41,071 nucleotides of DNA from Candidatus Hydrogenedentota bacterium (GCA_022706235.1 JAKJCY010000016.1:1-41071), one strand, 5' to 3'. Positions 15,914 through 25,104 are shown, numbered from the stretch's first letter. The notes: generated by a model from the letters alone, not told the origin. Translations and numbers: made by a program.

Positions 15914-17746
15914 ATGCTGTTATCACCGATTGACTGGGGTATCGTAGGACTTTTTTTTCTGTTGTCGCTTGTTATTGGTATAGCGGTAACCAAGCGTGCC
16001 GGCTCCGACACGACGGAGTTTTTCGCCGCAGGCCGCAGTATGCCCTGGTGGCTGCTGGGAGTTTCTATGGTGGCCACCACCTTCTCCACGGACACTCCAA
16101 ATCTTGTAACCGATATTGTCCGGAAAAACGGTGTTTCGGGCAATTGGGTCTGGTGGGCGTTTTTATTGACCGGCATGCTTACCGTGTTCGTATACGCGCG
16201 TCTTTGGCGGCGCAGCGGCGTGCTGACGGACCTCGAGTTCTATGAACTACGGTATAGCGGCCGCTCCGCGGCATTTCTTCGCGGCTTCCGGGCAATTTAT
16301 CTGGGCGTTTTCTTCAACGTGATCGTGATGGCATCCGTATCCCTCGCCGCGATAAAAATCGGCGGCGTTCTTCTAAATCTTACCCCGGTTCAGACTATCC
16401 TGATTGCCTGTACCATCACGGCGATATACAGCACGCTCGGGGGCCTGCGGGGAGTACTGTACACGGATTTGTTCCAATTCGTCATGGCCATGGTCGGCGC
16501 CATCGGCGCGGCCGTTGTGGCGTTACGCCTTCCCCAGGTGGGCGGCTTGACCGGTCTGCTGTCGCATCCGGAGGTGCAGGGAAAACTGGCGCTGCTTCCC
16601 GATTTTACCGCACCGGACCAGCGTCAGGCATTGATTGCCCTTTTTCTCATGCCCATCATGGTGCAATGGTGGAGTGTTTGGTATCCTGGTTCCGAGCCCG
16701 GAGGCGGCAGTTACATCGCACAGCGCATGCTTGCCGCCAAGAACGAAAATCATGCCTTGGGTTCCGTATTTCTTTTTAACGCTGCCCACTATGCACTTCG
16801 CCCCTGGCCCTGGATTATTGTTGCCCTGTGCTCCATTATCATCTATCCGGATCTGAACGCCCTTCGAGAGGCATTCCCCCATGTTGCATCCCGGGTCAAT
16901 GACGACATGGGATATTCCGCCATGCTTACGTTTCTACCTGCAGGGCTTCTCGGACTTGTTGTGGCATCTTTGATTGCTGCCTACATGTCGACGATTTCCA
17001 CCCACTTGAACTGGGGTGCCTCCTATCTCGTAAACGATTTTTACCGCCGGTTCGTCCGCCCGAACAGCAGTGAATGGGAACTGGTCCAGGTGGGCAGGGT
17101 GTTTACGATTCTCCTTATGGTGATGGCAGGCTTGGTCGCCCTGGCCATGGAAAGCGCGTTGGACAACTTTAAAATCATGCTGATGGTGGGCGCGGGCACA
17201 GGTCTAATTTTCATCCTGCGCTGGTTCTGGTGGCGCATCAACGCGGCCAGCGAAATCACTGCCATGATTGTTTCTTTTATTGTGGCGGTTTATTTCCGCT
17301 TCTTTCATGGACAAGTCGCTTTTATGCTGGCAGAAACCGGCAGTTACAAGGCGGTGGCGGATTTCGCGGGCTTACTCATGAACGACTGGATCCAGTTGCT
17401 GTTTACCATAGGAATTACTACAGTGTCCTGGGTGCTGGTGACCTACCTCACCAAGCCAGTATCCGAAGAGAGCCTGCTCAATTTTTGCCGGACAATCCAA
17501 CCCGGCGGCCCGGGATGGGCAAGGATAACCGCTCTGCTTGAAAAAGAAGACGTGGCGCCTTCCCGCGCATGGCAAGTTCCCCAAGGTATCTTGTGTATGC
17601 TGTTAGGCTGTGTTTCCATTTACTCAGCCCTATTTGCCACGGGATATCTAATTTACGGCCGCTACCGGCTGTGCGCGCTGACGGCTTTCCTCGCCGTTGC
17701 CGCATCACTACTGCTGGCCCGCCAGTGGCGCCGCCTGGTTCAATAG
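15914..17746 (+). CDS. Sodium:solute symporter (SSS family)
   Basis: This 610-residue inner-membrane protein starts at an ATG preceded by GAGGGATG. It has about 13 or more hydrophobic segments, starting DWGIVGLFFLLSLVIGI. It carries the family opening FFAAGRSMPWWLLG, then ATTFSTDTPNLV and YSTLGGLRGVLYTDLFQF, the last being the most diagnostic SSS block. The length and C-terminal extension resemble the planctomycete/Bacteroidetes SSS proteins found beside glycan-degradation genes. It would import a sugar, sialic acid or related product using the Na+ gradient. It is the last gene of the plus-strand catabolic run and converges on pcm with a 46-bp gap. Confidence 0.95.
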   Translation: MLLSPIDWGIVGLFFLLSLVIGIAVTKRAGSDTTEFFAAGRSMPWWLLGVSMVATTFSTDTPNLVTDIVRKNGVSGNWVWWAFLLTGMLTVFVYARLWRRSGVLTDLEFYELRYSGRSAAFLRGFRAIYLGVFFNVIVMASVSLAAIKIGGVLLNLTPVQTILIACTITAIYSTLGGLRGVLYTDLFQFVMAMVGAIGAAVVALRLPQVGGLTGLLSHPEVQGKLALLPDFTAPDQRQALIALFLMPIMVQWWSVWYPGSEPGGGSYIAQRMLAAKNENHALGSVFLFNAAHYALRPWPWIIVALCSIIIYPDLNALREAFPHVASRVNDDMGYSAMLTFLPAGLLGLVVASLIAAYMSTISTHLNWGASYLVNDFYRRFVRPNSSEWELVQVGRVFTILLMVMAGLVALAMESALDNFKIMLMVGAGTGLIFILRWFWWRINAASEITAMIVSFIVAVYFRFFHGQVAFMLAETGSYKAVADFAGLLMNDWIQLLFTIGITTVSWVLVTYLTKPVSEESLLNFCRTIQPGGPGWARITALLEKEDVAPSRAWQVPQGILCMLLGCVSIYSALFATGYLIYGRYRLCALTAFLAVAASLLLARQWRRLVQ

Positions 17747-17792
17747 CCCGGTACCAGATGGCACGCCTGTAGAAACGATACGCCGGGGCGCA

Positions 17793-18476
17793 TCACCTGA
17801 CGAATAGGTGTCCTTCCCGCCACCCCTGTTTCCCTATCAGGGGAACAAACCGGCATGCCATGCCGCGTTCCTGTTCGTACAAGTCACCTTGGCGCACAAC
17901 CGTGACAATGTCCTGTATTTTTTCGTTGCCTACCGGCACCACAAGACGTCCGCCTTCCGCCAGCTGCCCCGGCAGGGCCGGCGGCACCGCCGGTGCGCCG
18001 GCGGTGACCAATATGCCGTCATAGGGCGCTTCTTCCGGAAAGCCGGAAGAACCGTCGTCAGCAATAACGCGCACGTTCGCGCAACCCAAGGACTCCAGCA
18101 AGGCGCGGGCCTCCCGCGCAAGAGCGGGATGCCGCTCTACGGTAACCACCGTTCCCGCGAGTTGCGCCAGGACCGCTGCCTGATATCCGGAACCGGTACC
18201 TATTTCCAGTATCTTGGCGCCCGGCGCAATTCTCAGCATTTCCGTCATCGCCGCCACCATATAAGGCTGGGAAATCGTCTGTCCACAAGCAATGGGCAAG
18301 GCACAGTCCTTATAGGCCTCCAACCATTGGACACGTGGTAGAAACAAATGCCTGGGCGTGTTTCGCATGACGGAAAGTACACGCTCATCCCGTACCCCCC
18401 GGGCTGCAATCTGCGAGTCCACCATGAGGGAGCGTTCAACCGGAAAGGCATTGTGTTCTTCTTCCGTGAAATACAT
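17793..18476 (-). CDS. pcm: Protein-L-isoaspartate O-methyltransferase
   Basis: This 227-residue protein methylates isoaspartyl residues in damaged proteins with S-adenosylmethionine. The ATG at 18476 has AAGG 6 nt upstream and gives MYFTEEEHNAF; an earlier in-frame start at 18509 would add 11 residues and has no ribosome site. LEIGTGSGYQAAVLAQL is the SAM-binding loop. YKDCALPIACGQTISQPYMVA matches the PCMT family signature, and DGILVTAGAP is the post-I block. Divergent from rpsA, with a MITE-like element between them. Confidence 0.95.
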   Translation of the reverse strand: MYFTEEEHNAFPVERSLMVDSQIAARGVRDERVLSVMRNTPRHLFLPRVQWLEAYKDCALPIACGQTISQPYMVAAMTEMLRIAPGAKILEIGTGSGYQAAVLAQLAGTVVTVERHPALAREARALLESLGCANVRVIADDGSSGFPEEAPYDGILVTAGAPAVPPALPGQLAEGGRLVVPVGNEKIQDIVTVVRQGDLYEQERGMACRFVPLIGKQGWREGHLFVR

Positions 18477-18561
18477 GAATCGCCTTGCTCCGCCGGAGGC
18501 ACAAGTCACCTGGCATGCTTTGCACCGGACGTTCCGACACCAGAGGGGCAGCCCTCACCCA

Positions 18562-18725
18562 AATCCGCACGCAAGAAACCCAGTTGTTGGCGTAAAGCCA
18601 ATAAGGACAAGGAACGCAGAAGAGGCATCCTGCCGCTTTGCATCAAGACGGACATGCGGGCCGCAGTCACGATGGAAGCGGCACGATGCCGCTTCTACGA
18701 TCTTGCCATTCCTTACGTGCGAATT
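18562..18725 (-). repeat. MITE-like element, copy 2 (fullest copy)
   Basis: This 164-bp copy lies in inverted orientation to copies 1 and 3. Its imperfect 18-nt terminal inverted repeats are AATCCGCACGCAAGAAAC (18562-18579) and, on the minus strand, AATTCGCACGTAAGGAAT (18725-18708), 14 of 18 identical. The inside holds long nested stems. It fills most of the space between pcm and the rpsA promoter. Confidence 0.85.
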
Positions 18726-18744
18726 CAGGCCTTCAGCCCTGTTC

Positions 18745-18774
18745 TTGAAAGTCTAGTACTTTTCCTGATAAAAT
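18745..18774 (+). promoter_or_regulatory. Strong promoter for rpsA
   Basis: TTGAAA (18745-18750), 18-nt spacer, TAAAAT (18769-18774) with TG one base before the -10 (extended -10). Predicted leader is about 50 nt. A strong promoter is expected for ribosomal protein S1. Confidence 0.6.
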
Positions 18775-18830
18775 ATCAATACTCCACATTTCGTGGAAAT
18801 TTCCATTTCAAAAGGAGCAAGTTTAGTTAC

Positions 18831-20873
18831 ATGAGTGAAGAACAACTGGTAACCCAACAAGCCCGGGCCGCGCAAGGGGAAATCAAAGTGGATTTCCATG
18901 ACGACCTGGAGGCCGAACTAGAAGAACAACTCAAAGCAGACAGCATGGCAGCCCTGCTTGAGGAAAAGATCCAAAACTTCAAGGAAGGTGAAGTCGTACG
19001 CGGTCGTATCGTAAATATCACCGATGACCGTATCATGGTGGATATTGGATACAAGAGTGAAGGGATTGTGGACCGCTCGGAGTTCATGAATCCTGACGAC
19101 ATCGTACTTGAAGCGGACTACGATTTTTACATCGATGAACCCGAAAATGACATGGGGGCGCCGATTCTCTCCAAGATTAAGGCTGACCGCATCAAAAACT
19201 GGGAACATGTGCAGGAAGTCTACAATAATGACGGCGTCATTGAAGGTGTAATTTCCCGCCGCGTCAAGGGCGGCCTCAAGATGGACATCGGCGTGGATGC
19301 GTTCATGCCCGCAAGCCAATTGACTTTCCGGCCCACAGGTGATCTTGACCGCTACATCGGCGAAAAGATGGAGGTAAAAATCGTCAAGTTAACGCGTCGG
19401 CGCCGCAATGTAGTTGTCAGCCGTCGGCGGCTTCTTGAGGAACTTCGCGCCGAAGAGAAGAAAAGACTGCTTGAGCGCATTGAGGTGGGCAGCATCATCG
19501 AGGGCGAAGTCAAAAATATCACTGATTTCGGCGCCTTCGTGGATGTAGGTGGCATTGACGGGTTGCTCCACGTCACCGATATGAGTTGGGGACGGGTCAA
19601 GCATCCTTCCCACCTGGTAAAAGTCGGCGACAAAGTGGAAGTCATGGTGCTGAGCTTTGATCCGGTCAGCGAACGGATCAGCCTTGGTATCAAGCAGAAG
19701 AAGGAAAATCCGTGGCTGACGGTAGCCGAGCGCTACCCCGTCGGCTCTATTATGCGCGGACGCGTGGTCACCATGACGGACTACGGCGCCTTTGTGCACC
19801 TGGAAGAAGGCGTTGAAGGCATGGTTCACGTCAGTGAAATGAGCTGGACCCGCCGCGTACGTTATCCCGGTGAAGTATTGAATGAAGGCGACGAAGTGGA
19901 CGTGATGGTGCTAAGCGTGGACACGGACGAAGAAAAAATCGCCCTCGGTATCAAGCAAACGATGCCTAATCCATGGAAACAACTGGGCGAGCGGTATCCT
20001 GTAGGGTCTACCATCAAGGGTACGGTGCGCAATCTTACGGATTACGGCGCCTTTGTACAGATAGAAGACGGCATTGATGCGCTGCTTCATGTCAGTGATT
20101 TATCCTGGACGAAAAAAGTAACCAACCCTGGTGAAATACTACAAAAAGGCCAGGAAATCGAAGTTCAGGTTCTGAGCATTGACCCGGAAGCGGAAAAGAT
20201 TAGCGTCGGACTTAAGCAACTGTTTTCAGATCCTTGGCTTTCCGTGGTGGAAAACCTGCCTATCGGCGCCCATGTCGAAGTGGATATCGTCAAGCTGGTA
20301 GCCTTTGGCGCCTTTGCCCGCCTTGAAAACGGCGTGGAAGGGCTAATCCATGTCAGCGAGTTGGCCGAAGATCGCGTCAATAAGCCTGAAGATGTTCTCA
20401 AGGTCGGTGACCATGTTTCGGCCAAGGTCATCAGCATCAGCCCCGCGGATCGCCGGATTGGACTCAGTATTCGCGAATATCAGCGTGATTTGAACCGCAG
20501 CGCTACCGAAGAACATGAACAGGCCACTGGAAGCGTGGATGTGAACGCTGCCCTGAGTGGTGCTGTGCCTCAGAGCATGATTCAGGCGGGGCGCAGCCTT
20601 GCTGATGTGGCTCTCGACCTGATGGCTGCGGTAAACCGCGTTGAAACGGCCCGTGCCGCCGAGCGTGAAGCCAAGGCGGAAGCCGAGGCGCTGCAGAAAG
20701 CGGAACAGGAAAAGGCGGAAGCCTCTCCGGAACCCGTTGAAGAGCCCTCCGAGATGCAGGAGCAGGCCGCTCCTGTTGAAGAATCCGAAACTGCGGACGA
20801 GGTCCCCCCCCCGTCTGCCGTATCGGAGGCACCTGTAGAAGAACTGGCGCCGGATCCTGATAAGGAAATCTGA
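18831..20873 (+). CDS. rpsA: 30S ribosomal protein S1
   Basis: This 680-residue protein binds mRNA at the small subunit and helps start translation. The ATG at 18831 is chosen because everything upstream in the long open frame is the MITE-like element and promoter; AAGGAG lies 13 nt before it, a wide spacing. Six S1 (OB-fold) repeats are visible at about 50-120, 135-200, 218-290, 303-377, 390-463 and 476-550. Repeats 3 to 5 are closest to each other (TDFGAF or TDYGAF, LLHVTDMSW, GIKQ). Residues 605-680 form an acidic Ala/Glu/Pro-rich tail absent from E. coli S1 (557 residues). A strong promoter lies before it and an intrinsic terminator after it, so it is monocistronic. Confidence 0.97.
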   Translation: MSEEQLVTQQARAAQGEIKVDFHDDLEAELEEQLKADSMAALLEEKIQNFKEGEVVRGRIVNITDDRIMVDIGYKSEGIVDRSEFMNPDDIVLEADYDFYIDEPENDMGAPILSKIKADRIKNWEHVQEVYNNDGVIEGVISRRVKGGLKMDIGVDAFMPASQLTFRPTGDLDRYIGEKMEVKIVKLTRRRRNVVVSRRRLLEELRAEEKKRLLERIEVGSIIEGEVKNITDFGAFVDVGGIDGLLHVTDMSWGRVKHPSHLVKVGDKVEVMVLSFDPVSERISLGIKQKKENPWLTVAERYPVGSIMRGRVVTMTDYGAFVHLEEGVEGMVHVSEMSWTRRVRYPGEVLNEGDEVDVMVLSVDTDEEKIALGIKQTMPNPWKQLGERYPVGSTIKGTVRNLTDYGAFVQIEDGIDALLHVSDLSWTKKVTNPGEILQKGQEIEVQVLSIDPEAEKISVGLKQLFSDPWLSVVENLPIGAHVEVDIVKLVAFGAFARLENGVEGLIHVSELAEDRVNKPEDVLKVGDHVSAKVISISPADRRIGLSIREYQRDLNRSATEEHEQATGSVDVNAALSGAVPQSMIQAGRSLADVALDLMAAVNRVETARAAEREAKAEAEALQKAEQEKAEASPEPVEEPSEMQEQAAPVEESETADEVPPPSAVSEAPVEELAPDPDKEI

Positions 20874-20896
20874 TTCTACCCATGCAATTCCTGTCA

Positions 20897-20932
20897 GCGA
20901 GCGCCATCAAACCATGGCGCTCGCCTTTCTTT
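20897..20932 (+). terminator. Intrinsic terminator after rpsA
   Basis: A perfect 11-bp stem (GCGAGCGCCAT, ATGGCGCTCGC) with a 6-nt loop is followed by CTTTCTTT, 24 bp after the rpsA stop. Confidence 0.85.
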
Positions 20933-21164
20933 AATCGATACGTTTGCCAAGTCCTACAACGGATAAATCACTGCCGAACTCGCCAGGGTTCATTCCCTTG
21001 TGCGGGTACAAACCCACTTAACTTGACTTGACTTCCGGGCTAACCCGCCAGGTTATCTGGTTTACATTCCCGGGTCTCAGGAAGAAACCGGGTCCCGTCC
21101 GTGTTTCAGAATCAATATTCCCGGCCTATTCCGGCTGCTTACGACATAATAGGAGAATCAGATT

Positions 21165-22985
21165 ATGGTTGGATCAAAACCAAAACGTGCGCATAATCAT
21201 GGGGTTATCATGAGCGGCGCGGACATGACGCTGCAAGTGCTGGCCGATGAAGGCGTGGATACGATATTCGGGTACAGCGGCGGCGCCATCCTTCCCACTT
21301 ATGACGCCATTTTCAGATACAATGAAAATCATCCTGATAAACCCATTGAACTAATCGTACCGGCTAACGAACAGGGCGCCGGCTTTATGGCCGCCGGGTA
21401 TGCCCGATCCACCGGAAAAGTAGGCGTTTTCATGGTCACCTCAGGGCCGGGTGCCACCAACAGCGCCACCCCCATCCGCGACTGCATGGCGGATTCCGTG
21501 CCTGTAGTGCTCATCTGCGGCCAGGTAGCACGTGCCGTCATCGGTACCGATGCGTTTCAGGAAGCCCCTGTGTACAGTTTGATGAGTCCTTGCGCCAAAC
21601 ATGTATTTCTCGTCAAGGATCCGGCCCAGTTGGCGGCTACGATCCGCACAGCGTTCCAAATTGCCAAAAGCGGCCGGCCCGGCCCGGTGGTCATTGACAT
21701 TCCCAAAGATGTGCAGAATTGGGAAGGCCCGTATGACAGCGAAAGCGTTTTGCAGCTTCATGGATACGGGGATAGAGTCAACGAAATTAAACAAAAGCGA
21801 ATGCCCGTGGAGACAGCCCGGGATTTCTTGCGAATGCTGAAACGTTCCAAAAAGCCCTTGCTCTATGTCGGCGGCGGTGCGGTGATTAGTAACGCCTCCG
21901 AAGAGATTCGTAAGTTCATGAAACTGTACCAGGTGCCTGCGGTAACCACCTTGATGGGTATCGGTGCGGTGGATACCACGGACGAACTTTGCCTGCACAT
22001 GCTGGGCATGCACGGAACGGCCTACGCTAATTATGCCGTGGATGACTGCGATTTCCTGATTGCGATTGGAGCACGATTTGACGATCGCGTGGCAGGCGTA
22101 CCCCGGGCCTTTGCACCCCGTGCCTTGATTGCCCACATTGATATCGACCCTGCGGAGATTGGCAAGGTAAAACCCGTGGACTGGCAATATGTCGGTGATG
22201 CCGCATTGGCTTTACGCGACCTGATGGAGGCGGGCAAATCCATTGAAATGAATCACCAGCCCTGGCTGAAAGAAGTCTGCGCCATGAAGAAACGCCATCG
22301 GCTCAACTTCAACCGGGACAGCGAGGTGATCCAGCCTCAGGCGGTTCTGGAACTTCTCAATACCTATACCAAGGGCGAAGCTATTATCGTTTCGGGCGTC
22401 GGCCAACACCAGATGTTCTGTGCCCAGTATTTTGATTTCAAGCATCCCCGCACATGGATTAGCTCCGGCAGCATGGGTACCATGGGGTTTGGCCTGCCCG
22501 CCGCCGTTGGCGCGCAAGTGGCCAATCCCGGAAAACTGGTTATTGATGTGGATGGAGACGGCAGTATACGCATGAATATCGGGGAACTGGAAACCTGCAC
22601 CACGTACAACCTTCCTGTTAAAGTGTTGCTCCTGAACAATTACGGGGACGGCATGGTGGTACAGTGGCAGACCCTATATTATAACGGGCGCTTTTCCGGA
22701 ACCGATAAATCACTGCGCACCAAAGATTTCGTGAAAACCGCGGAAGCGGACGGCTTCAAGTTTTCAAAAAGCGTTTCCTCCTATGAAGACTTGAAACCAG
22801 CGATGGAAGCCTTCCTTAAATTCCAAGGCCCCGCATTTCTTGAAGTAATTACCGACAAGCATGCCTTTGTATATCCCATGGTGGGACCTGGCATGCCCTA
22901 CAAGGATATGCTGACCGGACCTTATATTGAGAGCCGTGATACTGGTCCCGCTTCTGAAATTCTTGACACTTCCGATAGTTTTTAG
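21165..22985 (+). CDS. ilvB: Acetolactate synthase, catalytic subunit
   Basis: This 606-residue ThDP enzyme makes acetolactate from pyruvate, the first common step of valine, leucine and isoleucine synthesis. AGGAGA lies 8 nt before the ATG. Glu69 in VPANEQGAGFMAAGYAR is the conserved ThDP-activating Glu. TSGPGATNS and GRPGPVVIDIPKDVQ follow. GDGSIRMN at residues 464-471 begins the ThDP/metal motif, which ends near NYGDGMV. The C-terminal 30 residues are extended relative to the core. No ilvN or ilvC lies next to it. It has its own 232-bp upstream region after the rpsA terminator, in which I see GC-rich stems but no recognised riboswitch. Confidence 0.95.
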   Translation: MVGSKPKRAHNHGVIMSGADMTLQVLADEGVDTIFGYSGGAILPTYDAIFRYNENHPDKPIELIVPANEQGAGFMAAGYARSTGKVGVFMVTSGPGATNSATPIRDCMADSVPVVLICGQVARAVIGTDAFQEAPVYSLMSPCAKHVFLVKDPAQLAATIRTAFQIAKSGRPGPVVIDIPKDVQNWEGPYDSESVLQLHGYGDRVNEIKQKRMPVETARDFLRMLKRSKKPLLYVGGGAVISNASEEIRKFMKLYQVPAVTTLMGIGAVDTTDELCLHMLGMHGTAYANYAVDDCDFLIAIGARFDDRVAGVPRAFAPRALIAHIDIDPAEIGKVKPVDWQYVGDAALALRDLMEAGKSIEMNHQPWLKEVCAMKKRHRLNFNRDSEVIQPQAVLELLNTYTKGEAIIVSGVGQHQMFCAQYFDFKHPRTWISSGSMGTMGFGLPAAVGAQVANPGKLVIDVDGDGSIRMNIGELETCTTYNLPVKVLLLNNYGDGMVVQWQTLYYNGRFSGTDKSLRTKDFVKTAEADGFKFSKSVSSYEDLKPAMEAFLKFQGPAFLEVITDKHAFVYPMVGPGMPYKDMLTGPYIESRDTGPASEILDTSDSF

Positions 22986-23210
22986 AAGTACAACTGAGCA
23001 GGGACATACCAGACTAGCCTGAGATATTTTTTTCTTATTGATAGAACAAAATTCATGCTCATCTGTCTCTATTACAGTCTTATCAAAAGAAGTCTGTATC
23101 AACTGAAACACAGACAAAAGGGTTTTAGTGCGTGTCAGATACTTCTCCCTGTCCGGAAGAGTCAAATAGCCCCAAAACACGATGTTTTTGTGAATATACT
23201 AAAATTTTAT
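22986..23210. other. AT-rich intergenic stretch without a gene
   Basis: The first part of the 454-bp gap between ilvB and hpf. It is much more AT-rich than its surroundings. A T-run near 23024-23031 could end ilvB transcription but I see no convincing stem. No open frame here has a ribosome site. Confidence 0.5.
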
Positions 23211-23240
23211 GGGACAGAATATCAGATAAAATGATATAAT
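23211..23240 (+). promoter_or_regulatory. Promoter for the hpf-hprK-rsgA operon
   Basis: GGGACA (23211-23216), 18-nt spacer and perfect TATAAT (23235-23240) with an extended TG (23232-23233). The leader to hpf would be about 190 nt, long enough for regulation. Confidence 0.55.
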
Positions 23241-23320
23241 AATGGCAGGTCAAGAAAGTTATGCTGAAGAATGCGCCCTCTATTCCTGTCACGAAGAGCG
23301 AGCGTTGTCGGGAGGCATTC

Positions 23321-23350
23321 ATGCTCCAACGAGGATGCTCCATTAAATGA
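23321..23350 (+). CDS. Possible 9-residue leader peptide upstream of hpf
   Basis: ATG at 23321 with GGGAGG 6 nt upstream encodes MLQRGCSIK and stops at TGA, 89 bp before the hpf ATG and inside its predicted leader. The ribosome site could pair, with a bulge, with either of two ATGCTCC copies (23321-23327 and 23335-23341). Such a short frame may be chance. Confidence 0.25.
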   Translation: MLQRGCSIK

Positions 23351-23439
23351 GGTCTTTTCAAGTCAAACTATGTTGATTGAAGTGCACAGTGCGTGATATT
23401 CTTCACGCATCACGTCCAAATTTAGAGGAGAATTTCCAG

Positions 23440-24006
23440 ATGAATTTATCCATCACTGGCCGTCACATGGAGATGACGGATGCGCTCAAGGCGTATATCG
23501 AAAACCACGTAAAAAAAATCAAGAGCCATTTTGATAAGGTCATTGACATCAAGGTGGTTCTCGATGTTGAAAAACATCGCCATATAGCCGAAGTAAATCT
23601 TCATGCCAACGGGGTACGCATTCACAGCAAAGAGTCTTCAGCCGATATGTATGCCTCGGTCGATGCGGTGATGTTAAAATTAGAAAAGCAGGTTCGCAAG
23701 TATAAGGACCGTATCAACCGGCATCAGCAGCGTCCTGAACGGCCCGACTTAAGTTATAACCATGCCATCATCGGCTTCCAGTCGGGCAATGGTGATGAAG
23801 AAACAGAGGTTTCCAAAGAAAAAGCGCATCATGTTGTATTGCGCGAAAAGTTGCCAATGAAGCCGATGACGGTCGAAGAGGCTGTAATGCAGCTTGAATT
23901 GGTGGAAGACATTTTTGTCGTCTTTTCAAATGCCGAAACGTCGCAAATTAACGTGTTGTACGCCCGTGACGACAATACGTATGGATTAATTGAACCGGCC
24001 TATTAG
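23440..24006 (+). CDS. hpf: Ribosome hibernation promoting factor, long form
   Basis: This 188-residue protein binds the small subunit and, in the long form, drives formation of inactive 100S ribosome dimers in starvation. The ATG at 23440 follows AGGAG by 9 nt; the open frame from 23377 has no such site. Residues 1-100 are the HPF/RaiA domain (MNLSITGRHMEMTDALKAYI, ADMYASVDAV). A charged linker follows, then the C-terminal dimerisation domain from about 135 (KPMTVEEAVMQLELVEDIFVVF). It leads an operon with hprK and rsgA. A hairpin (24018-24038) separates it from hprK. Confidence 0.95.
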   Translation: MNLSITGRHMEMTDALKAYIENHVKKIKSHFDKVIDIKVVLDVEKHRHIAEVNLHANGVRIHSKESSADMYASVDAVMLKLEKQVRKYKDRINRHQQRPERPDLSYNHAIIGFQSGNGDEETEVSKEKAHHVVLREKLPMKPMTVEEAVMQLELVEDIFVVFSNAETSQINVLYARDDNTYGLIEPAY

Positions 24007-24017
24007 CCCCGGTAATC

Positions 24018-24038
24018 GGACATCCGGCAAGGATGTCC
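24018..24038 (+). other. Intercistronic hairpin between hpf and hprK
   Basis: A perfect 8-bp stem GGACATCC/GGATGTCC with loop GGCAA and no T-run. It could protect the hpf transcript end or partly attenuate hprK rather than terminate. Confidence 0.5.
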
Positions 24039-24063
24039 ACCGCGACAGACACGAAAGCAGCGG

Positions 24064-25032
24064 ATGGATTTTAAATCCTTAGAAGTAAAACGCAAGCGTA
24101 GCATCCCTGTTTCCAGACTGCTGGAACATCTTACCCATGATATGGATTTTGAGATGCTGGCCGGTTATCAGGGCACTGGCAAACCGATATATTCCTGGGA
24201 TGTCAATCGTCCCGGCTTGGCGCTATCCGGCTATGTGGATTATTTTGCCAACGACCGGGTGCAAATTCTCGGCAACACGGAAATCCATTTCATGGAGCGC
24301 ATGCCTGCATCGAGCCTCGCCACAATGCTGGCGAACATGGTTTCTTTTGAAATTCCCGTGTTTGTATTGTCCCGCCACCTTACGCCTCCCCCGGTTTTCC
24401 TGGACATGTGCAATCGCAGCGGCATCCCCGTGCTACGTTCCGCCATGAGCACCGATGAGGTTATAAGCCGAATCATTATTTATTTAAACGATGAGTTCGC
24501 GCCCGAGACCACAATTCATGGGACTGCGGTAGATGTCTATGGGGTAGGCTGTCTTATCCTTGGCAAAACGGGAATAGGAAAGAGTGAGACGGCAATGGAA
24601 CTCGTGGAACGGGGCCACCGCCTTATTGCCGACGATCTCGTGGAACTTAAACGCCGTCGCGAAGACTATGTTTACGCACAGACCAACAAAATTGTCAAAC
24701 ATCACATGGAGATTCGCGGTTTGGGCATTGTGGACATCCGCGCACTTTTCGGGGTTGGCCACGTTCGGGACTTCAAACGTATCGGGCTGGTGGTGGAACT
24801 GGAGGACTGGAACAAGGAAAGTTCCTATGACCGGACCGGCTTAACCTATACCCTGGAAGAAATACTCGGAGTACGCCTTCCCTACCTTCGCCTTCCGGTG
24901 AAACCCGGTCGCAATGTCGCGATTATTATTGAAGTGGCCGCTTTGGACCAGCGCTTAAAAGAAATGGGGATCAATTCCGCGCAACAGTTAAACCAGGAAA
25001 TCATTCAAAGGAACAAGCATAACAACCGATGA
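24064..25032 (+). CDS. hprK: HPr kinase/phosphorylase
   Basis: This 322-residue enzyme phosphorylates and dephosphorylates a serine on HPr, linking carbon supply to gene control or, in bacteria without sugar PTS, to other regulation. The N-terminal regulatory domain covers about 1-130. The catalytic domain has IHGTAVDVYGVGCL (His152), the Walker A GKTGIGKS at 167-174, IADD at 188-191 and the family signature EIRGLGIVDI at 216-225. No HPr gene or other PTS gene is in the window. No strong ribosome site is visible, which suggests coupled translation within the hpf operon. The hpf-hprK neighbourhood is known in other bacteria. Confidence 0.96.
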   Translation: MDFKSLEVKRKRSIPVSRLLEHLTHDMDFEMLAGYQGTGKPIYSWDVNRPGLALSGYVDYFANDRVQILGNTEIHFMERMPASSLATMLANMVSFEIPVFVLSRHLTPPPVFLDMCNRSGIPVLRSAMSTDEVISRIIIYLNDEFAPETTIHGTAVDVYGVGCLILGKTGIGKSETAMELVERGHRLIADDLVELKRRREDYVYAQTNKIVKHHMEIRGLGIVDIRALFGVGHVRDFKRIGLVVELEDWNKESSYDRTGLTYTLEEILGVRLPYLRLPVKPGRNVAIIIEVAALDQRLKEMGINSAQQLNQEIIQRNKHNNR

Positions 25033-25104
25033 ACGACTGGATGCGCCTCCAAACGGAAAGGAAGACGGTTTCTGCCTCAGGATTGCTGAAACCTCTGTTT
25101 GACC

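Noticed and set aside
18348-18830. Upstream extension of ribosomal protein S1
   Set aside because: It crosses the antisense strand of pcm, the MITE-like copy and the rpsA promoter.
20940-21164. tRNA or known riboswitch before ilvB
   Set aside because: I looked for a cloverleaf, T-box and common riboswitch cores and saw none, only GC-rich stems.
23242-23346. 34-codon frame MAGQESYAEECALYS... upstream of hpf
   Set aside because: Its ATG lies at the predicted transcription start, has no ribosome site, and the shorter frame at 23321 fits better.
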